Shown here in pieces: positions 22,674 through 35,727 of a stretch of 64,000 nt of DNA (position 1 is the stretch's first letter; every line of letters begins with the position of its first letter). A program made the position numbers and the translations under genes. Source of the stretch: Phialophora verrucosa (lineage: Eukaryota > Ascomycota > Eurotiomycetes > Chaetothyriales > Herpotrichiellaceae); assembly GCA_002099365.1 (NCBI GenBank), contig MSED01000003.1:1364001-1428000 (forward strand), written 5' to 3'. The notes under the pieces were generated by a model, which was not told where the DNA came from, made no database searches, and saw only the letters and a program-made list of their open reading frames with translations.

Positions 22674-25600
22674 ATGGCGTCCGGGGGATCATGGCTGAAC
22701 CAAGACTTTGGCGCAGATGACGAAGAGTCTGACAACGACTTCAACCCAGGGCTAGAGGGTGCTTCTGATGCTGAAGACGACGGCGACCGAGACACGGAAC
22801 CCAACATTGCAGCCAGACATGACGGCGACCAAGATGACAGTAAAGACGATGGCGTCCGCGGCCCTACGAACAACAAATCGGCATCTCCTCTGAGGCGAGA
22901 CAGACCACCTACACCCAATGACGACGCCGACGACGATGATGAGGAGGGCGATCAAGATGGGGCGGGAGACAATGGCGAAGATGACGAAGGCGAAGGGGAA
23001 GACCTCAATGGTGACGATGAAGAAGATGATGATGAAGAAGAAGAAGACGAAGAGGACGAAGACGCAGTTGCCAGTCGACCTCGCAAGCGCCGGAGACGAG
23101 GCCTGAACCAATTCTTCGAGGAAGAGGCTGAAGTCGACGAGGACGATGACGAATTAGAAGCTGATGAGGACGACCTGGGGCCCGATTTCATCGAGCCTAA
23201 TCATCCCGATGATGATCTACCGCCCGATGTCGACCAAGATGATGCGAGACACAGAGAACTCGACCGCCAACGGCAGATTGAGACGTCAATAGATCTCGAG
23301 AAACAGGCCGCCGCTTACAAGGAGCGATACGGCCGACGGACAACTACCGCGCTGAGTCAAGGCTCTTTCGTGCCACAAAACCTGCTCATGCCTGATGTTT
23401 CAGACCCGAGCATTTGGGGTGTCCGATGCAAGCAAGGCAAAGAGAAAGACATTGTCACCAAGCTTTTGAAGAAGATGCTCGAAGGCAAGGGTCGGAACGC
23501 GGTAAAGATCTGTTCGGTCTTCCAGAGAGGTGATGGCGAGGGGCCCATGGCGGGTTACATCTTTGTCGAGGCCGTCAAGAAGAGCGATGTCGATGATGCT
23601 CTTACCAATGTCGCCGACGTCTACCCGCGAACCAAGATGAATCTTGTGCCGATCAAGGAGATGCCGGATTTGCTGAGAACCCGGAAGGACAAAGAGCTGG
23701 TACCTGGTGACTATGTTCGCATCAAGCGTGGCCTTTATGCCGGCGACTTAGCCGTTGTCGACACTGTCGAGACTAATGGTCTCGACGTGACTCTTCGACT
23801 AGTCCCGCGGCTAGACTATGGACTCAACGACGACACTTCTAAACCTCCATCTGCCGATGCGAAGCGGAAGCGACCGAATGCCTTTGCATCCGCTGGCATC
23901 CCGAAAGAGAGGCCTCCGCAGAGACTCTTCAACGAAGCAGAGGCAAGAAAGAGGCATGACCGGCTCCTGCAATCGAACCACACCCTGACGAAGAAGTCTT
24001 ATACGTACAACAAGGAAACGTACGAAAACGGCTTCTTGATAAAGAATTTCAAGCTCCAGCATCTCGCAATGGAGAATGTCAACCCGAAGCTTGAAGAGAT
24101 CACGAAGCTGACCGAAACTGGTGACGATGGCACCGAGACCCTCGACCTTGAAAAGTTGGCCCACAGCCTTAGAAGCGCTACGGCCGAAGGCAACTACATG
24201 CCTGGTGACGAGGTTGAAGTGTACGAAGGTGAACAGCGAGGCATCATTGGCAGGACCGAGGCCGTCAAGGGCAACATCGTGTCGATCCAGGTCACGGAAG
24301 GTGAGCTCGCCGGCCAGCTTGTTGAAGTGCCTGTCAAGGGTTTGCGGAAGCGCTTCCGAGAGGGTGACAACGTGAAAATCATTGGTGGGAGCAAATATCG
24401 GGACGAAGTCGGCATGGTCCTTCGCATCAAAGATGACAAAGTCACAGTCCTTACAAATAACACCAACGAGGAAATCACGGTCTTCAGCAAAGATCTCAGA
24501 GAAGCCACGGATGCTGGTGGCGACGCAGCGGGAAACAGCCAGTTCGACGTGCAAGATCTGGTGCAGATTGATCCGACCACTGTCGGTATTGTGATCCGTG
24601 CGGACCGCGAATCTGTACGTATTCTGGATCAGAACGGCTCCATAATGACCCGCCTGCCGTCTCAAATCCAAAAGGCCGAGACACGCAAGAATGCTGTCGC
24701 CACAGACAAGAACGGTTCTGAGATCCGCGTCGGCGATATCGTGCGTGAATCGACTGGAGAGAACAAGTCCGGCACGATTTTGCACCTTCACAGAGGCTAC
24801 GTCTTTGCGCATAACAAGCTGGGGATTGAGAACTCTGGAATCTGGGTCAACCGGTGCACAAATGTGGTCACAACTGCTGCAAAGGGTGGCCGCATCACAG
24901 CCCCAACCACGGACTTGTCGAAGATGAATCCTGCTCTCCTGGGCAGGCGCCCAGAGGCTGCTATGGCTCCGCCGCAACGACCCGGGCGTGATCCGCTTCA
25001 AGGAAAGCTTGTTCACATAAGCAGGGGAACATACAAGGGTCACCGTGCTATTGTCAAGGATACCACTGCCGGGGAGGCGAGACTCGAGCTTCAAACGAAG
25101 AACAAGACCATCAATCTTAGCAAGTTTGACCTCTCTATCATTGAGTAAGTGGAGCATCACATCTAGTCCAAAGGCCACCGCTAACATCTTCTCAGCCCTA
25201 ATACGCAGAACCGAACGAGATACGAGGATTGGATCAAGCAGCGTGGTGGCCCTATGTCGATGAGAGCAGGCCCAGGCATAGGTTCCTCTCGCGTGCCGGA
25301 CGGAGGGGCCTTTGGCGGGAGGACGCCTATGCATGCAATGGAGGGAATGCGAACTCCAGCGTGGAGTGCATCATCACGGACACCTGCTTGGGGCGCTCCT
25401 AGTGCAGGAGGAGGTCTCGACTCCGGGCGAACACCTTTACTGAAAGGTCCATCTGGGTCACAGACCTCTTACGGTGGCGGTGGCATGACATCCTACGGCG
25501 GCGCAGGCAATTACTCAACCAACGCCGGCTCTCGCACACCAGCATGGTCGTCAGGGGCAAAGACTCCTTACGGCGCCGGCGACTACAGCTCTTCGGCCAA

Positions 25601-26051
25601 CTCTGGCTTTGACGCCTTCGGCGGCTCACGCACACCAGCATACAATCCCTCCTCATCACGAACACCCGCCTGGGACGGTTCAGGAACCAATTTCGCGGCG
25701 TCGGCGCCTACCCCTGCAGCCCGACCATACGACGCGCCCACTCCAGGGATGTCCGCACCTACTCCCGCCGCATCAGACAACCGGTATGACGACGAAGCGT
25801 ACACGCCCTACCTATCCGCTCCTACACCCGGCGCTTCTGGTTCTGGTCCGCAAGACGCGCCCACACCGGCACCACCTAGCTTTGCCAAGGCGGCGAATAG
25901 TGTTCCACTGAAGAACAATCGTCTCGCAGTGTATGACGCGCCTACACCTGCGGCGAATGCACCGACACCCTATGCCAGTGGAGCTTTTGACGCACCGACT
26001 CCGGCGGCTGGGGGGCCAAGATATGTGGACGACGACGAGGATGACGAGTGA
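22674..26051 (+). CDS. SPT5: Transcription elongation factor SPT5 (DSIF large subunit), two exons
   Basis: Pairs with SPT4 on RNA polymerase II to control pausing, elongation and RNA processing in the nucleus. Exons 22674-25144 and 25196-26051 give 1108 residues, normal for SPT5. Start chosen at MASGGSWLNQDFGADDEES because the acidic N-terminus begins there. Order: very acidic region (about residues 10-175) with a basic patch RPRKRRRRG; NGN domain from about 245 (SIWGVRCKQGKEKDIVTKLL ... VYPRTKMNLVPIKEMPDLL); KOW domains, e.g. LVPGDYVRIKRGLYAGDLAV, MPGDEVEVYEGEQRGIIGR, FREGDNVKIIGGSKYRDEVG, QGKLVHISRGTYKGHRAIV; then a C-terminal repeat region (about 845-1090) with SRTPAW/RTPAW units followed by DAPTPxA/SAPTPxA units, and a terminal acidic tail. 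The 51-nt intron (GTAAGT, CTAAC branch, CTCAG) sits before DPNTQNRTRYEDWIKQRGG, as forced by phase. Confidence 0.97.
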
Positions 26052-28010
26052 TGATGCTGTCTTCTTGCAACGATATGGCGGTGCTGGAGGTGGAGATGCA
26101 GGTTTCCGACGAAGGCGGGATGTAATTGGAGCTTTGAGCCCGCTTGCGAGAAAATGTACTACCATCACTATGCCGACAGAATCTGGCAATGCGTACAGCG
26201 TGCGTGGGCCGCCTGCGCATTTTGCAAACCGGAAGAATCACGGCAGCGGCGATCGCCTGGCATGGCATGGCATGGCATGGCAACAACATATCGGCGGCAG
26301 GCACAGGCTTATTATGCGCAAAGAAGCGAAATAGTTCGCACTGCTGCGATATTGGATCAGCAGCATGGCCGGAAAGCCATCTATTGATCAATTCTTGAGA
26401 CATCTTTCCTCTCCTCCTTCCTTGCTGATCTGACGGCGAGGGCGGCTACGGTAAAAGCCAGTAACTAGTCAGCATCCGAAGGGACTGTATCAGTGATGTT
26501 GCCGCGGATATCTTTCCTGTCTACCTCGTACCTCGTATCAGCCTTGATCAATGACTCCTTAGGCTCGCTCGTGCTCTTTCTTGTGCCCTTCTTCCCGGTG
26601 GCCGTTCAGTTTAATCTGGTCTACATACCTGGTTTTGATCTCCACAGCACATCCTCCCTTCATCCCTCGACCACTTTCTGTCTTGTGTAGGGCACAGTCG
26701 TCTAATTGTCAGTCGTATACGTAGGGAGGTCGAACAGGCTCACGCTTGGAAGATTCCGCACGCACACGGCAGTGAGCAGTTGGTTTGACTTGATCTTTCG
26801 TTGTAAGGGCATTTCGATATTCCGTCGGTTCTAAGTATGGTTTACACGGCACTCGTACTGTAAAGTATTGTATATGTAACTGCTACTCCTACTGCTTACG
26901 CTCGGTAGGCTCGATGTTTGTCTTCATGTTGTTACTACTATTGAGTAGTCTCGAGGGCTTGCGGTGACATAGTATGCTATGTTCTCTCGATCATGGAGTG
27001 AGCTGCGTACGGATTACACAATGGGTGCGGTTGGAGTTGGTCCATGCATGCAATCCCAGCCACGTTGTCTGCATGTGCCATCACGCCTACATGCACGTGT
27101 CGCAGAAGTGGGTTGAGGCCTTTCCATCTTGACTGCTCGTAGGAGGGCGACTACTCGTTACATAGGAGTACCGAGTACGAGCATGACAGTGCTACTACTA
27201 CGGTGTGCCCATGATGACGGTACTCGCTTGTACGATGGGTGGGCGGGTGCACGGTCTTGAAATAACTTCTGGGGTGGATGCTTGCTGAGAGTCATTTGAG
27301 AAATCTTGGTCGGGAAACGAGGTGAAGCCACACTGCTCCATGCTAAGGTGATCCTAAGATGATCTACTGGCTGGCTTGTCCGCTTGGCTTGCTGGCTGTT
27401 GTTGATCACGTCCCTCGCTTAGGGAGTACGAGTGCTGGATCCTGGGTACTGAATGCATAAAGATGGAAGGACCATGGAAGCATGCGTGGAACGAGCTCGG
27501 ATCCCAGATGATCCTCATGATGGTGTCGACGGCGTCACGAATGGAAGCCATGGAAGCATGGAAGGGGTGGAATCATCTTAAGCGAGATAACATCTGATAG
27601 CTTCAGGGCTGGAGGGTGTTTACCGATGACGAAAGGGGGAACACGTCCGGTCCCGTGGGCTCGGTTTGGTCAAAGCCTCGCGCGTGGAGATTGTTCAGGG
27701 TGTCATGGGGTGCCGAGCAGGGGTGGTTCTGGCCGTTCGGAGCGTGCAAGGTCCGGTGCGACGTGATTCGCAACGAGGGACTTCTCCTCACTTCATTCGC
27801 GTCTTGCGGCATTCCTTCGATGTGATGATTAATGCAGTCGTCGGGATGCTGCGACGTGTAATGTTTCGCGGTTTGCACAACAATAGACTGTGATTGTGAT
27901 GGGATGCGTTGTGCTGCACTCCCTTCGCTCTCCACGATTTGTGTGTATTCTTGTACCGGCGTTTTGGCCTGCGGTGCAAATCCTGCTCTGATTGTGGCCA
28001 ATACACAGTA
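26052..28010. other. Intergenic, 2 kb, simple repeats only
   Basis: No gene seen. A CATGG pentamer is repeated four times at 26261-26280, inside what is probably the SPT5 3' UTR. Several TACGAGTA-like octamers occur near 26525, 27170 and 27430. A 65-codon hydrophobic ORF (26493-26690) is probably chance. Confidence 0.5.
26261..26280. repeat. CATGG pentanucleotide microsatellite (four units)
   Basis: Four perfect CATGG units, with a degenerate unit on the left. It lies about 210 bp after the SPT5 stop codon. Confidence 0.85.
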
Positions 28011-29396
28011 ATGGCGAAGGATGCGGAAGGAGTACCTCAGGTCGGCGGCGGCTCGGGGACGGCGTTCTATGAAAAGGTACAGCCAAATACAGAAATCCAT
28101 GCACATCCCATCAAGGTCGTGGTGACAGGAGGATTGGGTTTCGTGGGCTCGGCAATCGTTCGAGCATTGCACGAGTTCCACCCTGACTGGCATGTGTGGA
28201 TTCTGGATAAACGCAAGGATGCCAATCAGCTACTAGACGAGCTGGACTTGCTGAGCGGGTGCAAGTACGAGTATGTGCAAGCAGACATCACAGACGGAGG
28301 CAGTATCGCGAGAGTGCTTTCTCTCATTCAACCAGATGCTGTCGTCCACACGGCCGGGATTGTGCCCTCATTGAGTGAAAGGTAGGCAGGTGCTTCCTCG
28401 GGTGCCGAGCAGGTGTGTGCACTCTTGCGCGCATATCGACAGTCTCAAGCCGTTGCCTGCGATCAGAACCACCAGTGGACGGGACGAAATGGCTGATGGC
28501 ATATTCTGGCAGGTATGCGCGACGCCTAGAAGCCGCGGTCCATACCACCAATGTGGAAGGCACACGCCATATGGTTGACGCAGCCAGCAAGTGCGGATCC
28601 AGGGCATTTGTTTACACGAGTAGCTGCTGCGCCGTGACAGACGACATGACCCAGTCGTACGCCAACATCGACGAGAGGTGGCCAGTCGCAGAGAGGTCGT
28701 CCATGTACGGCGAGAGCAAGGCCGCGGCCGAGAGAATTGTCATTGCGGCAAACAACAAGTCCATGTCCACATGCGTGTTGCGGCCTTCCGTCATCTTCGG
28801 AGAAGGAGACAATCAGCTGATCCCTCCCATTCACGCTTGCATCGCGAAGGGCGAGACTCGCTGGATAATCGGGAACGGCACAAACCTCTGGGACACAGTA
28901 TACGTAGGCAATGTGGCTGATGCGCATGTGCTTGCCGTCGAAAACCTGCTGCAGTCCCGGTCAGAAACGTCCCACGGCGAGCCGGCAGCAGGAGAGACCT
29001 TTTTCATCCAGAACAACGAGCCCGTGTCCTTTCGAGACTTCAGCCTTGCCGTTTGGAAGGAATTTGCGCACTTCCCCCCCGCTTGGGAGATTCCAATCCC
29101 AGAAGGACTGGCGTGGGTACTGGGCTTGGTTGCGGAAGTCTTTACGCGAATTTCCGGGACTCCAACGACCCTCTCGCGTGGAAGTGTGATGGACGCCTGC
29201 GCAATGCGCTATGCCAGTGGTGACAAGGCCAAAAGGATCCTCGGCTACCAGCCTCGAATAGGGCTTGAAGCTGGAATCAAGAGAAGTTGTCAGGTGAGAG
29301 CTCCAACTGCCCCGTGTGAGCGACCATTTAATCTTCGCTAACCGATGCGACGCTGATCAGGAGTATGCGAGACGATTAACGAGACGACGGCCGTGA
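28011..29396 (+). CDS. NAD(P)-dependent 3-beta-hydroxysteroid dehydrogenase/isomerase-like protein (Erg26-like), three exons
   Basis: Exons 28011-28381, 28513-29293 and 29361-29396 give 395 residues. It has a Rossmann fold with VVVTGGLGFVGSAIVRALHE near residue 40, ADITDGGSIARVL and the catalytic pair in SSMYGESKAAAERIV (Tyr and Lys of YxxxK). Next is VLRPSVIFGEGDNQLIP and WDTVYVGNVADAHVLA, the hallmark block of sterol-4-alpha-carboxylate 3-dehydrogenases and related 3-beta-HSD proteins. Erg26 removes the C-3 hydrogen during C-4 demethylation in ergosterol synthesis; many fungi also have paralogues of unknown role, and this gene may be one. No C-terminal membrane anchor is obvious. The final exon adds only EYARRLTRRRP. 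The introns (131 and 67 nt) are phase-exact, and both downstream exons continue conserved sequence. No biosynthetic cluster surrounds it. Confidence 0.88.
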
Positions 29397-32300
29397 GCCC
29401 AGTCCTTGCCGAGGGGTGCACCGCATTGTCTATAGCAAAATAGAGACAGCACGGAGATTGTAGAATCATCTGTACCTGGGCGGCGGATTTCCCGTCCCGG
29501 CCCCGAGACTTGCAACAATCAATGCTACACAGTCGGGATATCATGTCAGCATTGATAATCCGAGGTCGGACAACAATGGCAGACACACATGGCTGTTGTG
29601 CTGTGCACCAGCTTGTTCTCTGGAACTTTTGATCAAACACCAACCTTGGTTCCTGCCTCAGCAGTGCTTACTCCGTCCCCGAGTCGGGATCTAGAACTTG
29701 AAAGCCCACCGTCCCAGGATCGTGGATGGAGACGTTAGCAATGGGGGCCGAATACTTGCAGAAGTGGAAACTCATCCCGGGACGGTACCTGACTGCCGGT
29801 GATGAGGGCACTGTGGCCCTTTCAATTTGTACGAGTACCCAGTTCTCGAACGAGTACCAGGGGAGTAGAAATGAGTTGGCGTGGCTTTTAGGACACTCCA
29901 CAGGAGAAGCTAGTTATTGTCCCAGCACGAGCGTACAGTACCAGGACATTGGCGAGCTGTGGCTCCCGCTCTCCTTGGTGGTGTACAAGCACGACAAGGT
30001 ACTCGTAAATGGAGGAGATGAGGCGGCGGTACTTCAATAGCCTACGAGCCTACTCGTACTATCATAGCCTTGCGAAGTCGCTGTCTCATGTTCGAGGGTT
30101 GCGGATCCCTGGTCACCACCCACAGCCACCCACTGCACCAATGGCGCCGACTGGAAGCCCGAGGATGACGTTGCGCAAGGCTTGGCGGGCAAACGACGCT
30201 TTGGGACATGGGGACTGGGGGGGGGATTGAAGGGGGCTCGACGGGAGCAATTCTGCAGCGAGGCTCTCGCCGACATCAACCCCTTTTTTGCCCCGTTTCG
30301 CCGATTACCACACGTCCACTTTCACCAACCAGCCCACTTCCCGCTTGCCAGTTGATTGCCTGATGCTCCTTCTCTGGCTTAGCCCGCTGATAACTGGCCA
30401 CTTGGCTCGTTCTTGTTTTCGACCTTGCTGCACCGGGACGTCGCTCGTTGTGAAGAATGAGAGTTTGCCCATTGCGCGTGCTCACCCAAACTTCCCGCTT
30501 CCACGGCACCATGATCCTGGATCGAACTGACCAGGGCGCCTTCTATATCAAGCTTGGTTGGGCTTCGATCTTCCCCTTAGGCCAATCACGACTTGGATCC
30601 GTGCGTCCAGGGCCTCGGTAACCTGGCCCTGTAGGAGTCCAGTCCAGGACTGACTACCGAAACTCGTCTGGCGTTTTATCAACTTTTGAGTTCCGGGTAC
30701 TGGATACAGCAGTACCTGCCTTCTCGAGCTTCTTTTGGACAGCCAGTCGGGCCGGACTTTCCAAGCTGTTTTCCCTGCGCCGCCGGTACCACACCGCGAA
30801 AGAGCAGTTCGTCTCGCTTGTCACCTATGCTGTTCCCATTCTGGATTCGGTGCTTCATCCATGCCCATGGCTCTCTGGCTAATAGCTTTCCTTGGACGGA
30901 GATGTCGTGTGTCAAGACCGCCTACCCAGTAAACTTCCGTCTAACTTCGAGAAAGTTCTGGACGAGTAGCCTCACCAGGGCGGTCGCAGATCATTCTCCT
31001 GATCGGCAGCTGGGCAGCCATTACGCTTGGGCAGCAAGATGGGTCTTCTCCAGTCAGTCTTGGACTTCATTCTACCGAACAGGCCCTGGCTCACGGAAAG
31101 TCACCCCGTGCCTTCCTGGACATTCGGGCACTGGACCGAGACATGGTGTACTAAAGCACATCGTCCTCAGAGTCATTGCTGTCTTTGCTTGCGCGTTTGC
31201 CGGGTAGCAACATATGGGCATCGCGTCTGAATACCAGAATCCACTACCAATTTCTCTGCGACCACGAGCGCGCTGCTATACAGAGGACCACTCTAGTGTT
31301 AGCAATTGGCCTCGGGAGATCGAATCAACGAGGCCTAATCATGCCGGGGCATGCCATGCGGCCTCGCTAGCAGCGCCTCACGCGTTCATCACCCGTGGAT
31401 CTCCACTGGAGCATGACCCGCCTCTGGCGCTCGAAACGGCCAACTCCAACGCGCTGGAACACCTTCGTCTCCAATTTGGGGCGGCGTGCATCTCCAGATT
31501 GGTGCACCTGTGAGTCCTGCCACGAACTCGCGACCTGACAGTGTCTACGCCGTCCCGCAGTCGCTCAATGCTTCGTCGATCGTGTGGAAACGCGTGACTG
31601 CCAGTTGATGCAGCTCGCATTCACCGTCAAGAACAGATATAGTTATTGGGTGCCCTCGACAGCCGTAGGGCATCACCTGTGGCCGCGGACAACAGCAACA
31701 AGACTTTTAGTCAGTGTCGTTTCGGGTGCTGCCGTCCCTGGCAAAACCCCCCTCGGCGCCGTCGCTCGCGAAGAAATTAGCACCCTTCCAGAAGACCCAG
31801 GGACCCGAGGAATCATCTCCTGCTCGAAAGCACGACTAAGTGGCGCTCTGACCAGACCATGTCCCAGTGCTAAAATGGTGCGCAATGGACAGGGAACGCC
31901 TCAACGCCTCATCCCAGATGTCGGCAAGTATCCGCTGCCCAGGGTCGGGCACTTTTGTTTCAGCCCCTGTTAGGTGGGCCATCTGTAAGAACTAAGCTGC
32001 TCCGGGGGTTACGGGAATCAGACAACTTTGGAGAATGGTGGACCAGAAAGTCACTGCCTGGTCCCTCTTCACGTGCCCATGACGAAGTCAATAACTTTGT
32101 CGTATTTTCATTCCGCCGTCCTTCTTTCGCAAACGGTTCGGCCTCGAAACTAATGCCCAATGCTTGACGAGTGCCCGATGCGAACCCCTGGCCAACAGAC
32201 CATCCAACATTCTCCTATCAAAGTGGAAAGCAGGACACACATCAGTTCTCAACTGCATTTGTTCTGCCTCCCTCCCCGGTTGCACACCTCCTGGCCGCTC

Positions 32301-32410
32301 TGATCATGTTGGCCTTGAGCTCTCCGATCAGCAACATACATCCGAATTACTCTTCGGCTCTCGCTCCTGGGGTTCGGTTTGCCCTCGACTTGACGGACAA
32401 CAACGCGGGG
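29397..32410. other. 3 kb intergenic region without supported genes
   Basis: All ORFs are under about 175 codons, with competing open frames on both strands and no recognisable domain. TACGAGTA-type octamers cluster near 29838 and 30000-30060. An imperfect palindrome (GGCCTCG...CGAGGCC) lies near 31310-31338, with no tRNA structure around it. Confidence 0.45.
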
Positions 32411-33545
32411 ATGTCTGGGAAGGAGGATTTCCTCTTCTCCGGATCGCAAGACACCGCCACATTGAGACCGCCTGGCGACTCTTCTTCTCCGTTTGCTTTC
32501 CAAAGGTAGGTGCCAGCCAGCTGAACAATACTGCTCGAATAGGTCTTTGTTAACACGCGTGTACAGCAGGTTTACCCAATGGCCGTCGTCCAACTACGAT
32601 CCTTTCGCCGGAGAACCCGGCGGACGTGTCTCTCCCGATCGTTCGGAGAGACTGCGGCAACGATTGCCGCCAGAGATACATAGCGCCGCTCGCATGCCCA
32701 CCACGACAGCCGTGGGCGATCCTTTCCGGCCGCTGTCGTACATATCACAGTCGTCGGCCTTTACTTCGGACCCGGGCTCCTACCAGCAACATGGCCCGCC
32801 TCCCAGGTCGAATCCGGACGACCAGAATATTGCGCTTCGACGACAGAGCCAGGACAGCTTCATCCTTCAGACCGGGTCGCCCACCAGTCAAGGCTATGCA
32901 GAATTTGACATGGAGACCCAAAATCGACGGGCGTCTGAACTCGGCAGGACCGCCACTCGCTACCACACCCGGAGGCGCCCATTTAACCAGGACGAGTTTG
33001 ATGGACCCTCCCAACTCCTGCCATTACCTGTTCCGCAACAAGAACACGCGCGGTCGCAAGCTCTGCCATCGCTCCCTGTTCACCTCGAAGTCGACGAGCA
33101 AGATGAGATCATCCTGCATGTGAACGACATACTCTCTCGATGTGCTTTCCATTTCGTGGCGAAGTATCAGTTTCCCATCCCTCTGGAACGGGATAAGCCC
33201 CGAGTTCGAACCCCAGCCGACCGGGAGTGGACGGAGTGGGCGTATCTGCTGAAAAGGCTGGCCACCAAGCGGAGAATCCCAGCGCGCGTCCTTTACGACA
33301 ACCAGATCAAACAGTTTGTGACGACTCTGGAAAATTCCATTGCGGTCAGGCAGAGCAACAGAGATCAACAACCCAGAACGCCCAAGGACGACCGGTACAT
33401 GTTACAACTTGTCAGCGCAGCCACGCAGGTTGCGAGAATTTTGATGGACTCCTTATCTATGGAACAGCTCGACGCTCTATATAGGCAGACGGAGAGCGTG
33501 ATCCTCGAAAGAAGAGCCAGGCTTAGAGGATTGGGATTTCAATGA
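32411..33545 (+). CDS. Unknown protein, disordered N-terminus and helical C-terminal domain, two exons
   Basis: Exons 32411-32505 and 32570-33545 give 356 residues; an in-frame ATG at 32306 would add 35. I do not recognise the family. The first about 200 residues are Pro/Ser/Arg-rich and probably disordered (PSSNYDPFAGEPGGRVSPD, then several SQ/SP sites). From about residue 205 a compact, helix-rich region follows: EQDEIILHVNDILSRCAFHF, EWTEWAYLLKRLATKRRIPA, VLYDNQIKQFVTTLENSIAV, MLQLVSAATQVARILMDSLS, and a charged end (ESVILERRARLRGLGFQ). There is no signal peptide or membrane segment. The intron (GTAGGT...GTACAGCAG, 64 nt) joins FAFQ to RFTQWPSSN in phase. The gene is real on length, splice logic and composition; its function is unknown. 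Confidence 0.65.
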
Positions 33546-35727
33546 ACTGCCCCGCAATGATATTTTATGCCCCCCAAGCTTATGAAGACGAGCACACTAT
33601 TTTCTTCGACGATGCAGGCGTCAGATACTTTGTCTTATACACACAGGACTCTGCTTATCACGCAACATCCTTACACTGCTCTCGTTAGCAAGGACGATCA
33701 TGCTGGCACATGATTGAAAACTCTCCAAGCTGAATCTGTGTTCTGTCACCCCCTATAACAATGGGCTATTCAGCCAGTAATGGGAAGGGCTTTGAGCCTG
33801 CAGGTCAGGCCAGGCCAATTGCATGGTGCACCCACCGAAACGAGATGCAAGCCTCACTTTTGCTCACCGCTTCTTTCCCCAGAGGTTCCAGGCGATGAGA
33901 CAGGCAGCAATTCTATTCCTGCGGCGACGAGAGATACAGACTCGCGCAATAAGAGGGTGGTATCCTGCAGTGGACCGAACCTCTCCCTGGCGGACTTCAT
34001 GAGTACTCGAAGAACACACCGGATCGAACTTCTTCCCTAATGGGCTTCCTAATACTCGAAGAACATACGCAGGCACCGCCAACCGCACCTCCCACCGTCT
34101 GTACATCGGAAAGCAAATCTGAAAAAGCCGATCTGAAGTGGCAGAAGTATCGCAAAAGATGCTGCCTTCGGTTTCGGTTGAAAGGAACCAAGGCATCGTT
34201 TTCCTTTGCCCGTTCCTTCCCGCCGGCACAGGGTAGAAGACCGCACTCGACTGATTGTCTAGACAACGGCATCCATGCCTGGCCTACCTAAACATTGGAA
34301 GACCGCACCAACAGGGAGCGTGTCTCTCCCTTCCAGTACGTCACACCGTGGCTGTCACTGTCAACAATGGATGTTTGAAGGAAGTATTCGCTGACCTTCA
34401 GATTTAGCGGCCTCCGACGACCGACGAATCCCTGTCTCATTACCTCGGGAATCCTTCGTCCTAAGCAGTCTCTGAGATTGTCACTAGGGCCAATCATCGA
34501 GTGATCAGGAAGCATCATCTGATCGTTCTTCCCTGATAGCTCAATCACGATACCCTAAGGGAACCAGGACAATCTGATAAAGAAACTCTCACGCTCGAGC
34601 CCATTTGGTTGCGCCCGGAGTCGACGATGTACATGATCAAAACAGAGGGCCTTGTCCTGAGTCAAAATACTGTTCCTAAATACAAATTGAATAGAGCCTG
34701 CGAAGTTAAACGTGCACCGCGAAGACGGCGGCTCGAAAGAAAGGCGAACACGCCACCCTGGACAGAGCAATTCGAATACGTGTTGACGGAGCTGAGAAAA
34801 ACTACAGTCCACTAAATTTGCGAGGCGCAAGCTTCTCTACCAGTTATACAGCATAAAAGCCCCTCCAAAGACCTGCATGCAGTGCCTCTAACGGCACAAT
34901 TCACTGGAAAACAAAAGGAACTGCTAGGCATAGAAGGAGGGCTATTTTCCGCCGAACAGCCAGACCTCTCGTTACACAGAGAGCAGCCGTGGCGCTACTT
35001 GGCAGAGAAGACCGCGTACGGTCTAGGGAACCACGACGATTCAGCTATCCTCCTGTTGGCCACGAAGTGGAAGCGCAGACACTGAGTGTTGGGAAATTGA
35101 TCAGGGCTGCGAGGTGACGCTGGAAGACACAAATTTTGGGCCACAAGGCGCCAGCCCGAGACCAACGCCTCCATCCGCGATCATGCCCAAGCCAGAGCTG
35201 CTCATCAGCAGCCCTTTCTGATGCTTCTCATTGTTTGTATTTTGCAGCCGCGAACTCGTCGTCTGTCCGTTGTGGCTCAACCGGATTACTTTTCCTGGCC
35301 GCCTGCGTCGTGGTGGAGAGGACCGGTGTAGATCCGTCCCAGTCCTCGATATACTGTACGATGCTTTGTCACTTGATGGCTACCCAACGTGATAGCATGC
35401 GCGCCGTTAGGCACGGAGCAGAGAGACAGTAAAGTGCCTTGGATCGGACGAATCCGGCGAGGACGTCGTAGAGGCGGCGATTGGGCCGCGCGCGACACAC
35501 CTCAGCGCCTGCCCCCCCACCGTGGCAAGCAAAAGCACGTACTTTCTGTCGACCGCCGCGCCTGCAAGAAATGCCACTTGGGCAGCAAACGAAACGATCG
35601 GCACTATTGAGTCATGGATGGGCAGAGGATGTGATGACCACTGATGTGCTGCGTCGAAAACCATCGGCAGCTGGCGAGGCGATGCGAGGAACGTTCTGCA
35701 CTGCTTGTTACGTACATACTGCGGTCG

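Noticed and set aside
23811..25334. 507-codon reverse-strand ORF across SPT5
   Set aside because: Shadow of the SPT5 coding frame; no domain of its own.
31310..31338. GGCCTCG...CGAGGCC arms around GATCGAATC, reminiscent of a tRNA T-arm
   Set aside because: No acceptor, D or anticodon arms at the right distances.
34288..34548. 86-codon reverse-strand ORF with plausible composition
   Set aside because: Too short, with no homology and no splice partners visible.
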